Shown: positions 8,533 through 18,116, counted from the first letter of the stretch. The stretch is 64,000 bases of DNA from Candidatus Methylacidiphilales bacterium (GCA_033875315.1 JANRJG010000024.1:1-64000); one strand, 5' to 3'. Notes: generated by a model from the letters alone, not told the origin. Made by a program: numbers and translations.

Positions 8533-9474
8533 ATGCTCCTCCGACCTCTCGGCACCACCGGTCTTCACGTTTCAGAAATCGGCCTCGGCGCCTGGCAGTT
8601 GGGCAGTCCCGCCTGGGGGCTCGGCAGCCAGGAGGACCGCGAGGCCATGGCGGTCGTCCACCAAGCCGTGGAGGGAGGTTGCCGCTTCTTCGACACGGCC
8701 CCAGGCTACGGCGGCGGACGGAGCGAGTCCCTCCTCGGGGAAGCCCTCAAGCCCTATCGTGATCAAGTCGTGATCTGCACCAAATTCGGGCACGATGCCG
8801 AAGGCGGCTCCAACTTTGAGGCGATGGCCGTCGAACCGTCGCTCTCCGCCAGCCTCCGCCGGCTCCAAACCGACCGGGTCGAGGTCCTGCTCTTGCACAA
8901 CCCTCCCTTCGAACTCCTGACGGGCGCGGGCGACGCGCTCTTCCAAGAACTCGAACGGCTCAAAACCGGGGGCCTGCTGCGCGCCTACGGGGTGTCGCTC
9001 GACCACGCGCGCGAGTTGGAGGCCATGGTCACCCACACCCCTTGCACCGTGGCTGAAGTGCTCTTCAACGTCTTCCACCAGGAACCGCAACCCGTCTTCG
9101 CACAGGCGCAGGCGCAGGGCATCGGCCTCATCGCCAAGGTCCCGCTGGATTCCGGTTGGTTGTCGGGAAAGTACCGACGCGACAGTTCCTTCAGCGGGGT
9201 GCGCGACCGTTGGAGCCCGGAAATCATCGCCCGCCGGGCCGGGCTGGTGGAACAGTTCGCCACCCTTCTCCCACCGGGCACTTCCCTCGCCCATGGCGCC
9301 CTGCAATACATCCTGGCCCAAGCGGAAATCGCCACCGTCATCCCCGGGGCGAAAAACACCGACCAAGTCCGGAGCAACCTGGATGCGGCCCGGAACACCC
9401 TGCCCCCGGAAACCATCGCCGCCCTCCGCGAACTCTGGGAACGCGAACTTCGCCCCGATCCACTCCCTTGGTAA
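8533..9474 (+). CDS. Aldo/keto reductase (313 aa)
   Basis: This is a cytosolic NAD(P)H-dependent oxidoreductase with the AKR TIM-barrel. The N-terminus RPLGTTGLHVSEIGLGAWQLG, the FFDTAPGYGGGRSE strand-loop with the catalytic Asp-Tyr pair, the downstream Lys in CTKFG, and the C-terminal nucleotide site VIPGAKNTDQVRSN are all visible. The frame can be extended upstream to 8377, but that would start inside the tRNA; the ATG at 8533 matches the family N-terminus exactly. It stands between tRNA-Leu and the convergent symporter, so context gives no substrate. It is distinct from the pathway AKR at 15931-16866. Confidence 0.85.
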   Translation: MLLRPLGTTGLHVSEIGLGAWQLGSPAWGLGSQEDREAMAVVHQAVEGGCRFFDTAPGYGGGRSESLLGEALKPYRDQVVICTKFGHDAEGGSNFEAMAVEPSLSASLRRLQTDRVEVLLLHNPPFELLTGAGDALFQELERLKTGGLLRAYGVSLDHARELEAMVTHTPCTVAEVLFNVFHQEPQPVFAQAQAQGIGLIAKVPLDSGWLSGKYRRDSSFSGVRDRWSPEIIARRAGLVEQFATLLPPGTSLAHGALQYILAQAEIATVIPGAKNTDQVRSNLDAARNTLPPETIAALRELWERELRPDPLPW

Positions 9475-9489
9475 GAGCCTCTTCGTTTC

Positions 9490-9510
9490 GGGTATCGGGT
9501 ATCGGGTATC
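9490..9510. repeat. Three tandem copies of GGGTATC
   Basis: A 7-bp unit is repeated exactly three times just after the aldo/keto reductase gene. It is too short and too few for a CRISPR. It is probably a simple slippage repeat. Confidence 0.85.
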
Positions 9511-9653
9511 GGGCAGGAAAGACCGGACCACCCCGGTCATTTCCAGTCATCCAGAGGTATTTCCTGGGCGGCAGTCCTTTGATTATTGTTAGGGATTATC
9601 CGATTGTTTGGGCGCGATCCGACCTCGCCCATCGTAGGCGGCCTCCTCCCCCC

Positions 9654-9677
9654 TCCCGTGCCTCCGGGGGCACGGGA
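9654..9677. terminator. Perfect hairpin at the 3' side of the symporter gene
   Basis: TCCCGTGCC and GGCACGGGA form a perfect 9-bp stem with a 6-base loop, about 30 bases beyond the end of the minus-strand symporter gene. No U-tract follows on either strand. It may stabilise the 3' end or act as a factor-dependent stop rather than a classical terminator. Confidence 0.4.
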
Positions 9678-9707
9678 AGGAGAACGGACCGATGAACCGG
9701 AGAGGCT

Positions 9708-12245
9708 CTAAGCCGCAGGGGCCTTGACGGCCGGCGTGAAAACCGTCAGGCCCGTCAGGTCGGCCTTCTGCCTGCTGCTGAGGAAGCTGGCCGCATAGCC
9801 CACCCCCACACAGGTGATGATGGCAATGGGCAGATAGGTGGCCCAGTGGAGCGGGGTGAATCCCTTGACCAGGAAGGTCACCACCACACTGGCGATGACA
9901 CCGGTGACCGCGCCGAAGCCGTTGGCCCGCTTGGTGAACATGCCCAACGAGTAGACGCCGACCACGCCGCCACCCATCAGCGCCACAATCTGGCTCCACA
10001 CCACCATGATGGATTTGAGATTCATCGAGGCCAGGAGCAGTGCGATGACCGTCCCCAAAAAGCCCACCGCATAGGATGTGATCTTCATGGTGAGCAAACG
10101 GTTCTTGTCATCGGCATTGGGCTTGAAAAAGGGGTGGATGTCCTCGGTGTAAATGGTGGCCACGCTGTTCATCGCGCTGGCCACGGTTGCCATGGCCGAG
10201 GCAAAAATGGCGGCGATGACAATCCCGGCGACCCCATGGGGCAGGGCCTGGGTGACGAACATGGGCACGATCTGGTCGTTCTGGGCCTGGGCATCAAACT
10301 GCTCCGGGTGGGCGCGGAAGTAGGCGAAAATGGCCAGACCCATGAAATTGACAATGATCCCGATGAGAATCCCGCAGGCCGTGCTCATGGCAATGACCCG
10401 GCGGACTTCCTTGAGCGGCGAGGAAAACACCCGCTGGATGATGGGCTGGTCCCCGGCCGCACCCAGTGTGGCCGTGAGGAAGGTGCTGAATATCAGAAGG
10501 AATACCCCCGGGACCGCCATGTCCAGGGTCGGAAGGGCAAAGACGAATTTCTCATGTTCCGTGCCGACACGCAGGAATTCCCCGAATCCACCCGGAAGGT
10601 TGTAGAGACAGATGCCGATCATCAGCAGGGGGGCGAAAAACTTCAAGAGCCCCTGGAACACTTCGGTCCAGATCACCGCCTCAAACCCCCCGATGGCAGT
10701 GTAGACCGTGGTCACCACACCCATGATCAGCACGCTGAGGTAGACATCAATGCCCGTGGTTGCGGATATGGCCAGGGACGGCAGCACCAACACCACGCTG
10801 GAACGACCAAAAGTCTGGAGCAGGATGCACTGCAGGCAGGCAATCACACGCAGCGTCTTGTTGAATCGGCGCTCAAGGTATTCGTAGGTCGACGTGATCT
10901 CCAATCCGCGCAACAAGGGCATGATCAGGTGGGCCTGGATGAAATAGGCCGGGATAAAAGCCACCAGCGGGAAAAGCCAGATGAGATTGGTGGCAAAGGC
11001 GAGGGCGGGAATGGCCATGAAACTGATGGCACTGGCCCCGGTGGCGAACATGCTGATGCCGGCCGCCCACCACTTGACCTTGCGGTTGCCCAGCGAAAAT
11101 TCGGCACTGCTCTCCTGCCGGGCAGAAAAGTAAAAGCCTATCCAGGCGATGAAAACGAAATAGGCCACGATGAAGAGGTAATCCAGCCAGTTGAGGTTGC
11201 GCACGCTGCGGATGGGGGTGATTTCGGCCGCCGAGCCGTCGGACAATCCCCCCAACATCAGAAAATCACCACTCGAACGCGCCAATAGCCTGGCCGAGGA
11301 ACGTTCGACACTCACCGCCGTCTCCGCCCAGATATCCGTCACTTGGTGGTACAACCGGATCGGACCCGCGGCGGGCACATCGGCTCGCATCCAACCCACC
11401 ACCGTCCCCTCCGCCCCGCCGGCAAGAAGCGTCTGTGCCTGGCCGACAGGAACCGCACTGCCACCGGCCAGGGCCACGGGCATGGGCTGGCCCTGTGACC
11501 ATCCACTTTTCATGGTGCCTTCCAGGGGCACGGGACGGAAAATGCTCACTTCAGGGCTGGCCACCCAGCCGCCCGGTCCGGCCACATAGCCGCCGAAAAC
11601 CTGCACCACTCCGTACTGAGAAACCACCGCAGGACGGACTTTTCCCACTCCGGGAAGGGGGGCCAGCGTTTTCCACCCGGACTCGGGCTTTTTCAGATCC
11701 AAGCCATAAAAGCCCGTCTCGGCTTGGACGGCGTCGCTGGAGCCCGTCACGCCACCCACCACATAAAGCGTTCCCTTGAGAACGGCCGCGCCAGCTCCAG
11801 CCAGGGGAACTGGCAGGTCGGGCAACTTTTCCTCCGTCAGTTGTCCGTTTTTGACTGTGTAGCGCCGGACCGTGGAGAGCGGCACGCGATCCTTCAATCC
11901 ACCGGCGCAAATAAATCCGGCATCTTCTTGGGCCACCGCAGCAAAAGCGGTTGCATCGGAGACCCCCACCTGCCTCCATCCCCCGCCCTTTCCTTCCACA
12001 GGGGCCAGCCAAGCTTCCCCGCGGGCGCGCTGCTGCAATGCATCCCAGCCTCCCACAACCACCACTTCCCCGCCGGATAAACCCACCGAACTGCCATTCC
12101 AGTCGATACTTGCACTCGGAATCTGCGACTTACTGAGCTTCAAAAGGTCATGGCCCGGGGTGGATGTGGCCAAACCGCTGGCGGTCCATGCCACCCAGGC
12201 AAAGAGCAAAGAAACGACACACTTCATGGATTTGCGGAAGATCAT
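9708..12245 (-). CDS. Kelch-repeat / sodium:solute symporter fusion (845 aa)
   Basis: Residues 1-27 look like a signal peptide. Residues about 45-340 form a kelch beta-propeller with repeated GG-containing blades (VVVVGGWDALQ, LYVVGGVTGS, VVQVFGGYVAG, FLMLGGLSDG). From about residue 350 an SSS-family Na+ symporter follows (NWLDYLFIVAYFVFIAWIGFYF, then ISMFATGASAISFMAIPA and further segments). The propeller is therefore exported and the symporter sits in the inner membrane. Kelch proteins of the NanM type are sialate mutarotases and SSS symporters include sialic acid carriers. A mutarotase tethered to its transporter for N-acetylneuraminate is thus a reasonable guess, though no nan genes are visible. 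The start at 12245 has no Shine-Dalgarno sequence; an in-frame ATG at 12227 is also possible. Confidence 0.85.
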   Translation of the reverse strand: MIFRKSMKCVVSLLFAWVAWTASGLATSTPGHDLLKLSKSQIPSASIDWNGSSVGLSGGEVVVVGGWDALQQRARGEAWLAPVEGKGGGWRQVGVSDATAFAAVAQEDAGFICAGGLKDRVPLSTVRRYTVKNGQLTEEKLPDLPVPLAGAGAAVLKGTLYVVGGVTGSSDAVQAETGFYGLDLKKPESGWKTLAPLPGVGKVRPAVVSQYGVVQVFGGYVAGPGGWVASPEVSIFRPVPLEGTMKSGWSQGQPMPVALAGGSAVPVGQAQTLLAGGAEGTVVGWMRADVPAAGPIRLYHQVTDIWAETAVSVERSSARLLARSSGDFLMLGGLSDGSAAEITPIRSVRNLNWLDYLFIVAYFVFIAWIGFYFSARQESSAEFSLGNRKVKWWAAGISMFATGASAISFMAIPALAFATNLIWLFPLVAFIPAYFIQAHLIMPLLRGLEITSTYEYLERRFNKTLRVIACLQCILLQTFGRSSVVLVLPSLAISATTGIDVYLSVLIMGVVTTVYTAIGGFEAVIWTEVFQGLLKFFAPLLMIGICLYNLPGGFGEFLRVGTEHEKFVFALPTLDMAVPGVFLLIFSTFLTATLGAAGDQPIIQRVFSSPLKEVRRVIAMSTACGILIGIIVNFMGLAIFAYFRAHPEQFDAQAQNDQIVPMFVTQALPHGVAGIVIAAIFASAMATVASAMNSVATIYTEDIHPFFKPNADDKNRLLTMKITSYAVGFLGTVIALLLASMNLKSIMVVWSQIVALMGGGVVGVYSLGMFTKRANGFGAVTGVIASVVVTFLVKGFTPLHWATYLPIAIITCVGVGYAASFLSSRQKADLTGLTVFTPAVKAPAA

Positions 12246-12409
12246 AGGAAGTTACTTTATTGCATTCTTTTGTGCTCTTGAAAGGAAAATATTGCAATCG
12301 CAGGTGTCGACTTTAAACTTCGTTCATAGCCTTAGCCCTTTCCTTGGAGTGTCCCTTGCAGGATTCGCTTGCTGACTCGACCCTTTTCATCTCACTTTTT
12401 ATCTAGCAT

Positions 12410-13657
12410 ATGACCGCCCAGCCCGAAACCCCGGCCTCTGCCAAACAATCGGATTCCAAGAGTATCCAGAGCTCGGCCGCCCTCGGCTTCGTCCTCTCAC
12501 TGCTCTTGCACGGCTTCGCCCTTTTCCTCACCGGCGGCGTGGTTCTTTTTTACGCCCCCATCCCCAAAACCACTTTCGAATCCCCCGATGCCCAATGGGT
12601 CGATGCGCCCGCCCAAATGGACGAGGCCCCGGTGCTCGAGGAAGTTCAGGACCCCGCCCTCCAGGAACCCACGCCCACCGAAACCCTCACCCAGCAAACG
12701 GAATCGCTCACCCCGTCGCCAGAAACCCCGGTGGACACCCGCGACATCATTCTGTCCACCGGTCCTTCCCCGGCCTATACGTTCCTGCCCTCCGCACCTA
12801 CCCTGCCGGCCCAAACCTCGACCCAGCCCACCGAGGAAAAACCCTCCGAAGCCAAGGCGGGCGCTCCCATCAGCAAGCAACTCCGCTCCATGAAGTCGAT
12901 CTTCGGCAACAGCGGCGCCCAGGCCAACGAGGCCTTCATCGGCTACCTCTACGATCTCAAACAAACCCCCGACCGCAAGCCGACCGACATGGCCCCGTTA
13001 CCCGCGGAAAAAACGGATATCAACAGCGTGCAGAACAACGCCTACGACGCCGTCCTCAACGAATTTCTGGACAAGCGCTGGGACCCGAAGGTTTTGGAAA
13101 AATACTTCCGCGCCCCCAAGCCCCTGGCTGCCTATCAAATTTGTATCCCCACCATCAACGCCAGTGTCGCACCCGAGGCCTTCGATGTGGCCAAATACGT
13201 GGAACCCCGCCGTTGGGTCATCCATTACAAGGGGGTCTTCTCCGCGCCCCGCAGCACAAAGATCCGCTTCTGCGGCCAGGGGGACGATGTCATGGTCGTT
13301 CGATTCAGAGGCGACACGGTCATGAATGGCAGCTATGCCCGCATCAAGGGCGTCACCAACTCGAACGAGGAACCGCGCAACACACCCCTGAAATGGAATT
13401 ACAGCAATTGGATCAACATCAAGGAAGGCTCCAGTTACCCGATCGAAGTCCTCATCGGCGAGCGCCCCGGCGGCGTCTTCCGGGCCTTTCTCCTGGTCCA
13501 GGAAGACAACGTCAATTACCCACCCGTGCCCGGAGGCCTGGGCGTGATCCTGCCGGTCTTCCAAACCGCTCCCACGCGCATCCCTTCTTTCGAGGCCGAC
13601 AAGTACCAACCACCCGTGGCCAAAGAGGGATTCGTTTTCAACGTCGTGGAAAAATGA
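12410..13657 (+). CDS. TonB-like anchored protein with PA14-like domain (415 aa)
   Basis: A short cytoplasmic N-terminus is followed by one membrane segment (about residues 25-47) and a long Pro/Glu/Thr-rich periplasmic stretch to about residue 165, the layout of TonB-like energy transducers. The C-terminal domain contains YKGVFSAPRSTKIRFCGQGDD followed by VMVVRFRGD, resembling the PA14 carbohydrate-binding fold with its DD metal-loop pair. I do not see the TonB C-terminal YP motif. A role in binding glycans or bridging to the outer membrane is inferred. The gene converges with the zinc dehydrogenase, 12 bases away. Confidence 0.6.
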   Translation: MTAQPETPASAKQSDSKSIQSSAALGFVLSLLLHGFALFLTGGVVLFYAPIPKTTFESPDAQWVDAPAQMDEAPVLEEVQDPALQEPTPTETLTQQTESLTPSPETPVDTRDIILSTGPSPAYTFLPSAPTLPAQTSTQPTEEKPSEAKAGAPISKQLRSMKSIFGNSGAQANEAFIGYLYDLKQTPDRKPTDMAPLPAEKTDINSVQNNAYDAVLNEFLDKRWDPKVLEKYFRAPKPLAAYQICIPTINASVAPEAFDVAKYVEPRRWVIHYKGVFSAPRSTKIRFCGQGDDVMVVRFRGDTVMNGSYARIKGVTNSNEEPRNTPLKWNYSNWINIKEGSSYPIEVLIGERPGGVFRAFLLVQEDNVNYPPVPGGLGVILPVFQTAPTRIPSFEADKYQPPVAKEGFVFNVVEK

Positions 13658-13669
13658 CGGCTGGCGGAT

Positions 13670-14692
13670 TCATTCTCCGATCACCACTTGGATCTTGGTG
13701 ACGGTCAGAGGATCCGCCGACCAGGCCCTCATCGCTTCCGGAGCCTCCGCCAGGGAAACGGAACGGGTGATGGCCCCGGCAACGGGAAAGCGTTTCGCCT
13801 GCAGCATGCCGATCACCCGCTGGAAATCCTCCGGGGTGGCATTGCGCGAACCCAGGATATCCAGTTCCTTTTGGACGAAATATTTCGTTTCATACTCGAC
13901 CGGCGCTTTGGCGTAGCCGATGTACACCACCCGCCCGGCAAAGCACACTTCTTCCACCGCCAGGCGGAAGGTCGCCGGCTGGCCCACCGCCTCGATGATG
14001 ACTTCCGGACCCTCACCCTCCGTAAGTGCTAACAGGCGCTCGTGCAGGTTTTCCCTGCCTGAATGAATCCCCACCTGCGCCCCTGCCCGCCGGGCCAGGG
14101 CGATTTTGTCATCGTCCAAATCCACCGCCACCACCCTCGCCCCCCGCTCGGCCGCCCCCGCGATGGCCCCCAAACCGATGGCCCCACAACCCAGAACAAC
14201 CACGGTCTCGCCTACGGCCACCCGCCCGCGGGCCGCCGCATGGAAACCCACGGTCAGCGGTTCGACCAACGCCATCTCGGCAAAATCCAAGCCCGGCGCC
14301 TTCATCAACTTCTGCCACGGCACGCAGAGGAATCCACACATCCCCCCCTCCCGCTGCACCCCGAGGGTCTGGTTGTGGCGGCAACTGTTGGCCCGTCCCT
14401 GGCGGCAGGCCGAACACTTCCCGCAACTGGTGTAGGGCAGGATCAACACCTCGGTCCCCGGGGCCCACTCCGCAGGGACACCCTCCCCCACCGTCGACAC
14501 CGTGCCCGACAATTCATGCCCGGGCGTGCGCGGATAGGTCACCATGGGGTTGAGCCCGCGGAAGGTCGTCAGGTCGCTCCCGCAATACCCCGCCCGAGCG
14601 ATCCGCACTTGGACTTCGCCCGGACCGGGCACGGGCGCGGGGCGCTCCACCAGGGTGATGTCGCCCGGCCCATGGATGACGACGGCCTTCAT
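13670..14692 (-). CDS. Zinc-dependent MDR dehydrogenase, probable L-galactonate 5-dehydrogenase (340 aa)
   Basis: This is a medium-chain dehydrogenase with catalytic-zinc residues in GYCGSD and GHE, the structural-zinc cysteines in [15 protein letters not shown], and the nucleotide-binding motif [12 protein letters not shown]. The family includes LgoD/YjjN, which oxidises L-galactonate to D-tagaturonate, and L-gulonate, L-idonate and sorbitol dehydrogenases. Being last in an operon that also holds a sugar dehydrogenase, mutarotase, lactonase and tagaturonate epimerase, L-galactonate is the most coherent substrate; this is inference. The ATG at 14692 overlaps the lactonase stop as ATGA, implying translational coupling. 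The frame extends 47 codons upstream into the lactonase gene, but family alignment supports 14692. Confidence 0.85.
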   Translation of the reverse strand: MKAVVIHGPGDITLVERPAPVPGPGEVQVRIARAGYCGSDLTTFRGLNPMVTYPRTPGHELSGTVSTVGEGVPAEWAPGTEVLILPYTSCGKCSACRQGRANSCRHNQTLGVQREGGMCGFLCVPWQKLMKAPGLDFAEMALVEPLTVGFHAAARGRVAVGETVVVLGCGAIGLGAIAGAAERGARVVAVDLDDDKIALARRAGAQVGIHSGRENLHERLLALTEGEGPEVIIEAVGQPATFRLAVEEVCFAGRVVYIGYAKAPVEYETKYFVQKELDILGSRNATPEDFQRVIGMLQAKRFPVAGAITRSVSLAEAPEAMRAWSADPLTVTKIQVVIGE

Positions 14693-15525
14693 GGTTGTTT
14701 CTCCAACCGGTAGGCTTCCACCGCCGTGCCTCCCAGAACTCGGTTCTGTTCGTCGGCGGAAAACTTCCCTATCCATTCGCACACCGTCTCCTTCCAGCGT
14801 CCGTATCCGCAGGCCACCAGGCATACCGGCCAATCGCTACCGAACATCAGGCGCGACGGACCGAACGCCTCCAACACCACCTCCCAATAGGGCCGCAATG
14901 AATCTGGTGTCCAGGACTTCCATTCCGCCTCGGTTACCAGGCCGGAAACTTTGCAGTACACATCCGGACGCCGGGCCAGATCGCGCAACCCCCGGGCCCA
15001 CGCATCCATGCCACCCCCTCGGATATCCGGCTTGGCGATGTGATCGAGCACAAACACCTGCCCCGGATGCCGGTCGACAAAGGCTGCCGCTTCCTCCAAC
15101 TGGCGGGCAAAAATCAGGATATCGTAGGCCAGACCGTATTCCCGCAACCGCGCGACTCCACTGCTGAAGGCCGGTTCCAGCAGCGCTCCGGGCGGGCGCC
15201 CCTGCATCACTTCGCGCACGGCTTTGAGTTTGGGGTGGCCGGCAAACCGGTCCAATTCCTTCTGCAGAGTGGCCTCGGCCAGGGGCAACCAGCCCACCAC
15301 CCCGCAGATCCAGGGATGTCGCACCGCCTGCTCCAGCAACCAGGTGGTTTCCTCCACCGAGGTGCGTGCCTGCACGGACACCACACCGTCCACTCCCGCT
15401 CCGCGCATCTCCGTTTCCAGGTCTTCCGGCAGAAAATCCCTCCGGATGTGCGCCATGGCGTCATCGATCCAGCCGTATTCATCCGCGGAATAACGCCAGA
15501 AATGCTGGTGGGCATCGATGGTCAT
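14689..15525 (-). CDS. Amidohydrolase, sugar-acid lactonase type (COG3618, 278 aa)
   Basis: This metal-dependent hydrolase of the amidohydrolase superfamily starts with the metal motif DAHQHFW, and carries [17 protein letters not shown] and the final MFGSDWPV strand with the catalytic Asp. This is the L-fuconolactonase/L-rhamnonolactonase group. Within this operon it would open the L-galactono-1,5-lactone (or fuconolactone) made by the neighbouring dehydrogenase. The ATG at 15525 is preceded by GGGAGGAGGC, one of the few good ribosome-binding sites in the window, and gives the family N-terminus. A start 18 bases further upstream is less likely. It overlaps the next gene by ATGA. Confidence 0.87.
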   Translation of the reverse strand: MTIDAHQHFWRYSADEYGWIDDAMAHIRRDFLPEDLETEMRGAGVDGVVSVQARTSVEETTWLLEQAVRHPWICGVVGWLPLAEATLQKELDRFAGHPKLKAVREVMQGRPPGALLEPAFSSGVARLREYGLAYDILIFARQLEEAAAFVDRHPGQVFVLDHIAKPDIRGGGMDAWARGLRDLARRPDVYCKVSGLVTEAEWKSWTPDSLRPYWEVVLEAFGPSRLMFGSDWPVCLVACGYGRWKETVCEWIGKFSADEQNRVLGGTAVEAYRLEKQP

Positions 15526-15539
15526 GCCTCCTCCCGCAT

Positions 15540-15929
15540 TCACGCCGACTCCAGTATGAGGTTGCTGAAGTGCAGGGTGTCCGCCGTGCGGATCAGCCCG
15601 ATGGCGCCCGGCACGCGTTGCTTCAGGGCCACATGCCCTTCCAATACCAGCGGGGTGTCACCGAGGACGGCCTTCACCGACGCCAGCGCATCCGGGCCAT
15701 TCACGGCCAGGAATTCCTCCGCCATCCAGGCCCTGCCAAAGACCGCCTGGGCCTTCAAAGCCCGCAGGACATCGGCCACGGTCGGGATGCCGTCCACCAG
15801 GGAAATGTCCACCGTTTCAAGACCGGGCCAAGAGGGGAATCCCCGGTCGGCAATGACCAGCGTATTGGTGTGCCGCACCCGTGCCAACAGGTGGTTGAGC
15901 GCGGGGTTGAGGATGCCTTGCTTCAACAT
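15540..15929 (-). CDS. RbsD/FucU-family sugar mutarotase (129 aa)
   Basis: This is a small cytosolic decamer-forming enzyme that speeds anomer interconversion of free sugars. The RbsD/FucU pattern is clear: GILNPALNHLLARVRHTNTL with the catalytic His20, IADRGFP, DGIPTVADVL, AEEF, and the C-terminal LHFSNLIL replacing the usual YANIIL. FucU acts on L-fucose, which is 6-deoxy-L-galactose, so the anomer-specific step before the aldose dehydrogenase of this operon is a natural role. One base separates its start from the upstream gene's stop. Confidence 0.87.
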   Translation of the reverse strand: MLKQGILNPALNHLLARVRHTNTLVIADRGFPSWPGLETVDISLVDGIPTVADVLRALKAQAVFGRAWMAEEFLAVNGPDALASVKAVLGDTPLVLEGHVALKQRVPGAIGLIRTADTLHFSNLILESA

Positions 15930-15930
15930 G

Positions 15931-16866
15931 TCACTGGTTCTCCGCCCGGCCGGAGGGCCAGGTGACGTTGTGGACCGGTTGCAGGATCTTCAACACCGCC
16001 TCGAGCAGCTCCCGGTCCAACGGCTCCTCGATTTCGCGGATGTTCTGAAGGATGCGCGCCGGGCTGGCCGTCCCCACGATGTGGGTCGGGATGCTTTCAT
16101 GGCTGACAGAAAACTGCAGGGCCAGCTTGCTGATGCTCGTGCCCCGCGACCGGCAATAGGCCGCCGCCTCGGCGCACTTGGCCCGCAACTCCGGCGGCGC
16201 CGGATGCCAGTCGGGCGGCCCCTCGTCGCTCAACAACCGCATGGCCAAAGGCGCCGAATTGAATATGGCCACGCCTTTTTCCTGGAAAAAGGGCAGCATC
16301 TCCAACAATGCGGTGTCATTCAAGCAACAGTGGCAGTAGGACTGGATCTGGTCGACTTCGGTCTGCTCGAGCACCTGGCGCTGCAGGCGCAAAGGGAGCG
16401 ACGAAATCCCCACATAACGCACCTTGCCCGTGGCCTGGACTTTCTTCAGGGCCGGGATCGTTTCCGCGATGATTTGTTCCATCGACCCGAATTCCATGTC
16501 ATGCACCTGGATGAAATCGATGTGCTCCACCCCCAGCCGCTGCAGGCTCTCATCGACGCTGCGCGTGACCCGCTCGGCGGAAAAGTCGAAGTCTCTTTCT
16601 TTGTAGCCATAGCGCGCCACCTTCGTGGCGAGGAGATACCGGTCACGGGCGATCCCGCGCAGGGCTTTGCCCAGGACGGTCTCGGCCCGGGTCAGACCGT
16701 AAAACGGGGCGGTGTCGATCAGGTTGATCCCGTGGTCAAGGGCCACATGCACCGAACGGATGCCCTCGGGTTCGTCGATCTCATGGAACACCGAACCGAG
16801 CGATGACCCGCCATAGGCCAGCACGGACACCTCCAACCCTGTCTTGCCCAGCTTTCGGGTTTTCAT
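15931..16866 (-). CDS. Aldo/keto reductase, probable L-galactose/L-fucose 1-dehydrogenase (311 aa)
   Basis: This AKR-fold dehydrogenase has the family N-terminus KLGKTGLEVSVLAYGGSSLG, INLIDTAPFYG with the catalytic Asp and Tyr, LATKVARYG, and FIQVHDMEF. It resembles the plant L-galactose dehydrogenase/bacterial D-threo-aldose (L-fucose) dehydrogenase branch. The expected reaction is aldose + NAD(P)+ to aldono-1,5-lactone. Its start overlaps the stop of the epimerase gene by ATGA, and mutarotase and lactonase follow at once, matching substrate preparation and product opening. Choice between L-galactose and L-fucose rests on the epimerase and MDR enzyme, not on this sequence. Confidence 0.85.
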   Translation of the reverse strand: MKTRKLGKTGLEVSVLAYGGSSLGSVFHEIDEPEGIRSVHVALDHGINLIDTAPFYGLTRAETVLGKALRGIARDRYLLATKVARYGYKERDFDFSAERVTRSVDESLQRLGVEHIDFIQVHDMEFGSMEQIIAETIPALKKVQATGKVRYVGISSLPLRLQRQVLEQTEVDQIQSYCHCCLNDTALLEMLPFFQEKGVAIFNSAPLAMRLLSDEGPPDWHPAPPELRAKCAEAAAYCRSRGTSISKLALQFSVSHESIPTHIVGTASPARILQNIREIEEPLDRELLEAVLKILQPVHNVTWPSGRAENQ

Positions 16867-18116
16867 GTCAGACCGCCGAAAATCGGCGACAAGTGTCGCT
16901 CCAGCAGGTTATGGGTCACATTGCGTTCGATCACCGCCCGGTGTCTGACCAGGCCCTCGAGATAACGTGGTCCCATCTCGGCCGCCACCTTGAAGGCCAC
17001 ATGGATCAACTGGCGGAAATGGGGGTTATATCCCGGATATCCCGGATCGTGCCGCAGGGCGGCGACAAAGGAGGCACTGTCCCATGCCGCCACGGTATTC
17101 GTGTCCGGCAGTCGCGCCGGATCAATGTCGATCACGCTGGCGTAGGGCCCGGTCAGTTCGGAGAAACGCCCGAGCGCACCCCGGTAGATTTCCTTGGCCA
17201 TGTCCAAGCCATCGCCTCCCGCCTCAGCCAGGCCGATGACCTCCTCCAACCAGGTCGTGCCCGCCGTCTTCACATGCAAGCCGCAACCGTGCTGTTTCAC
17301 CAGCCGGTTGATGATCGGATAGAGGGAGAACTTATCACTTCCTGAATGGACACTGAGTTTCAACGAAGTCGGCAGATTGAACTCACGGATGGCAAAGGCC
17401 AGGACATGCAGGTCTTGATCGAATTCCTGTTCAAACTGGACCAGGTCGCCGACGTAATCGACCCCCTTGTTGAACCGCCCGGTGAATTTTGGCGCGATGG
17501 TCTGCACCGGAACCCCCTCCACCGCCAGCATGGCCAGGATGAGCAGCAGCTCGCCCGGGTTCTGCGGCGTGTCGGTTTCATCCACCGAGACCTCGGTGAT
17601 GAACCTCCCCTCTCCCTTGGCGGCCGCGATGTGGCGGTAGATCCGGCCGGCCTCGCCCATCGCTCCCAGGAATTGGGCACAGGCCGAATCCAAGGCGGCG
17701 CCACCCAGTTCCACCGGCCGGTCGATGCCCGGCACCCGGACCCGGGGTCCCCAGGGCTTGAGGAAAGACTTCAGCGCCTCCATCTGTCCGGGCTCCGCGG
17801 GTTTGCCGACAAAATCGGCCACATCCAGGGTGAAGAAATCACTCCCGGCCAGGAAGCGGTCCACCGTCTTCAGTCCGATGTGGTCGGCATCCACATGGTA
17901 GGGCCCGTCCCAACCCAGCTCCCGCACCGCCGTGTCGGCCTCGCGCCGGACATCGTCCGGATGGGTCTTGATCAGGGTGTGCTCCCGGTTGGATTTGTTC
18001 CAGACGGGACAAACCTCGATGCCCCGCCGGCGGGCCTGGACCACGGCGGACAACTGGGACCGTCCTTCGTGGGCGAAACGGTCGCCCATGCCCAAACTGA
18101 ATCGTGATATCATCAT
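16863..18116 (-). CDS. uxaE: Tagaturonate epimerase family protein (UxaE-like, 417 aa)
   Basis: UxaE epimerises D-tagaturonate and D-fructuronate at C4. Seen here are VWNKSNREHTLI, the metal-type motif YHVDADHIGLKTVD, FFTLDVADFVGK, LSVHSGSDKFSLYPI and LHVKTAGTTW, which I recognise as this family's conserved TIM-barrel text; a profile search is needed to confirm it. It is the first gene of a five-gene operon. A TTGTCA-17-TATGGT promoter ends only about seven bases before the ATG at 18116, so the mRNA may be leaderless; ATG codons also occur at 18113 and 18089. Its presence with a sugar dehydrogenase and lactonase argues that the oxidised intermediate enters the hexuronate route. Confidence 0.75.
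   Translation of the reverse strand: MMISRFSLGMGDRFAHEGRSQLSAVVQARRRGIEVCPVWNKSNREHTLIKTHPDDVRREADTAVRELGWDGPYHVDADHIGLKTVDRFLAGSDFFTLDVADFVGKPAEPGQMEALKSFLKPWGPRVRVPGIDRPVELGGAALDSACAQFLGAMGEAGRIYRHIAAAKGEGRFITEVSVDETDTPQNPGELLLILAMLAVEGVPVQTIAPKFTGRFNKGVDYVGDLVQFEQEFDQDLHVLAFAIREFNLPTSLKLSVHSGSDKFSLYPIINRLVKQHGCGLHVKTAGTTWLEEVIGLAEAGGDGLDMAKEIYRGALGRFSELTGPYASVIDIDPARLPDTNTVAAWDSASFVAALRHDPGYPGYNPHFRQLIHVAFKVAAEMGPRYLEGLVRHRAVIERNVTHNLLERHLSPIFGGLT

Noticed and set aside
9490-9510. CRISPR-like tandem repeat
   Set aside because: Only three 7-bp units with no spacers. No array or cas gene was seen anywhere in the window.
9846-11288. 480-codon plus-strand frame opposite the symporter
   Set aside because: His/Gly/Asp-rich antisense translation of membrane helices; not a real protein.
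15040-16806. 588-codon open frame on the plus strand across the lactonase, mutarotase and dehydrogenase genes
   Set aside because: It is antisense to three clearly recognised genes and has no family features. High GC suppresses stop codons on the opposite strand.
13670-18116. L-fucose oxidation pathway as first choice for the operon
   Set aside because: No fuconate dehydratase or downstream diketo-acid hydrolase is present, while the tagaturonate epimerase fits L-galactonate oxidation. L-fucose remains a possible side substrate.
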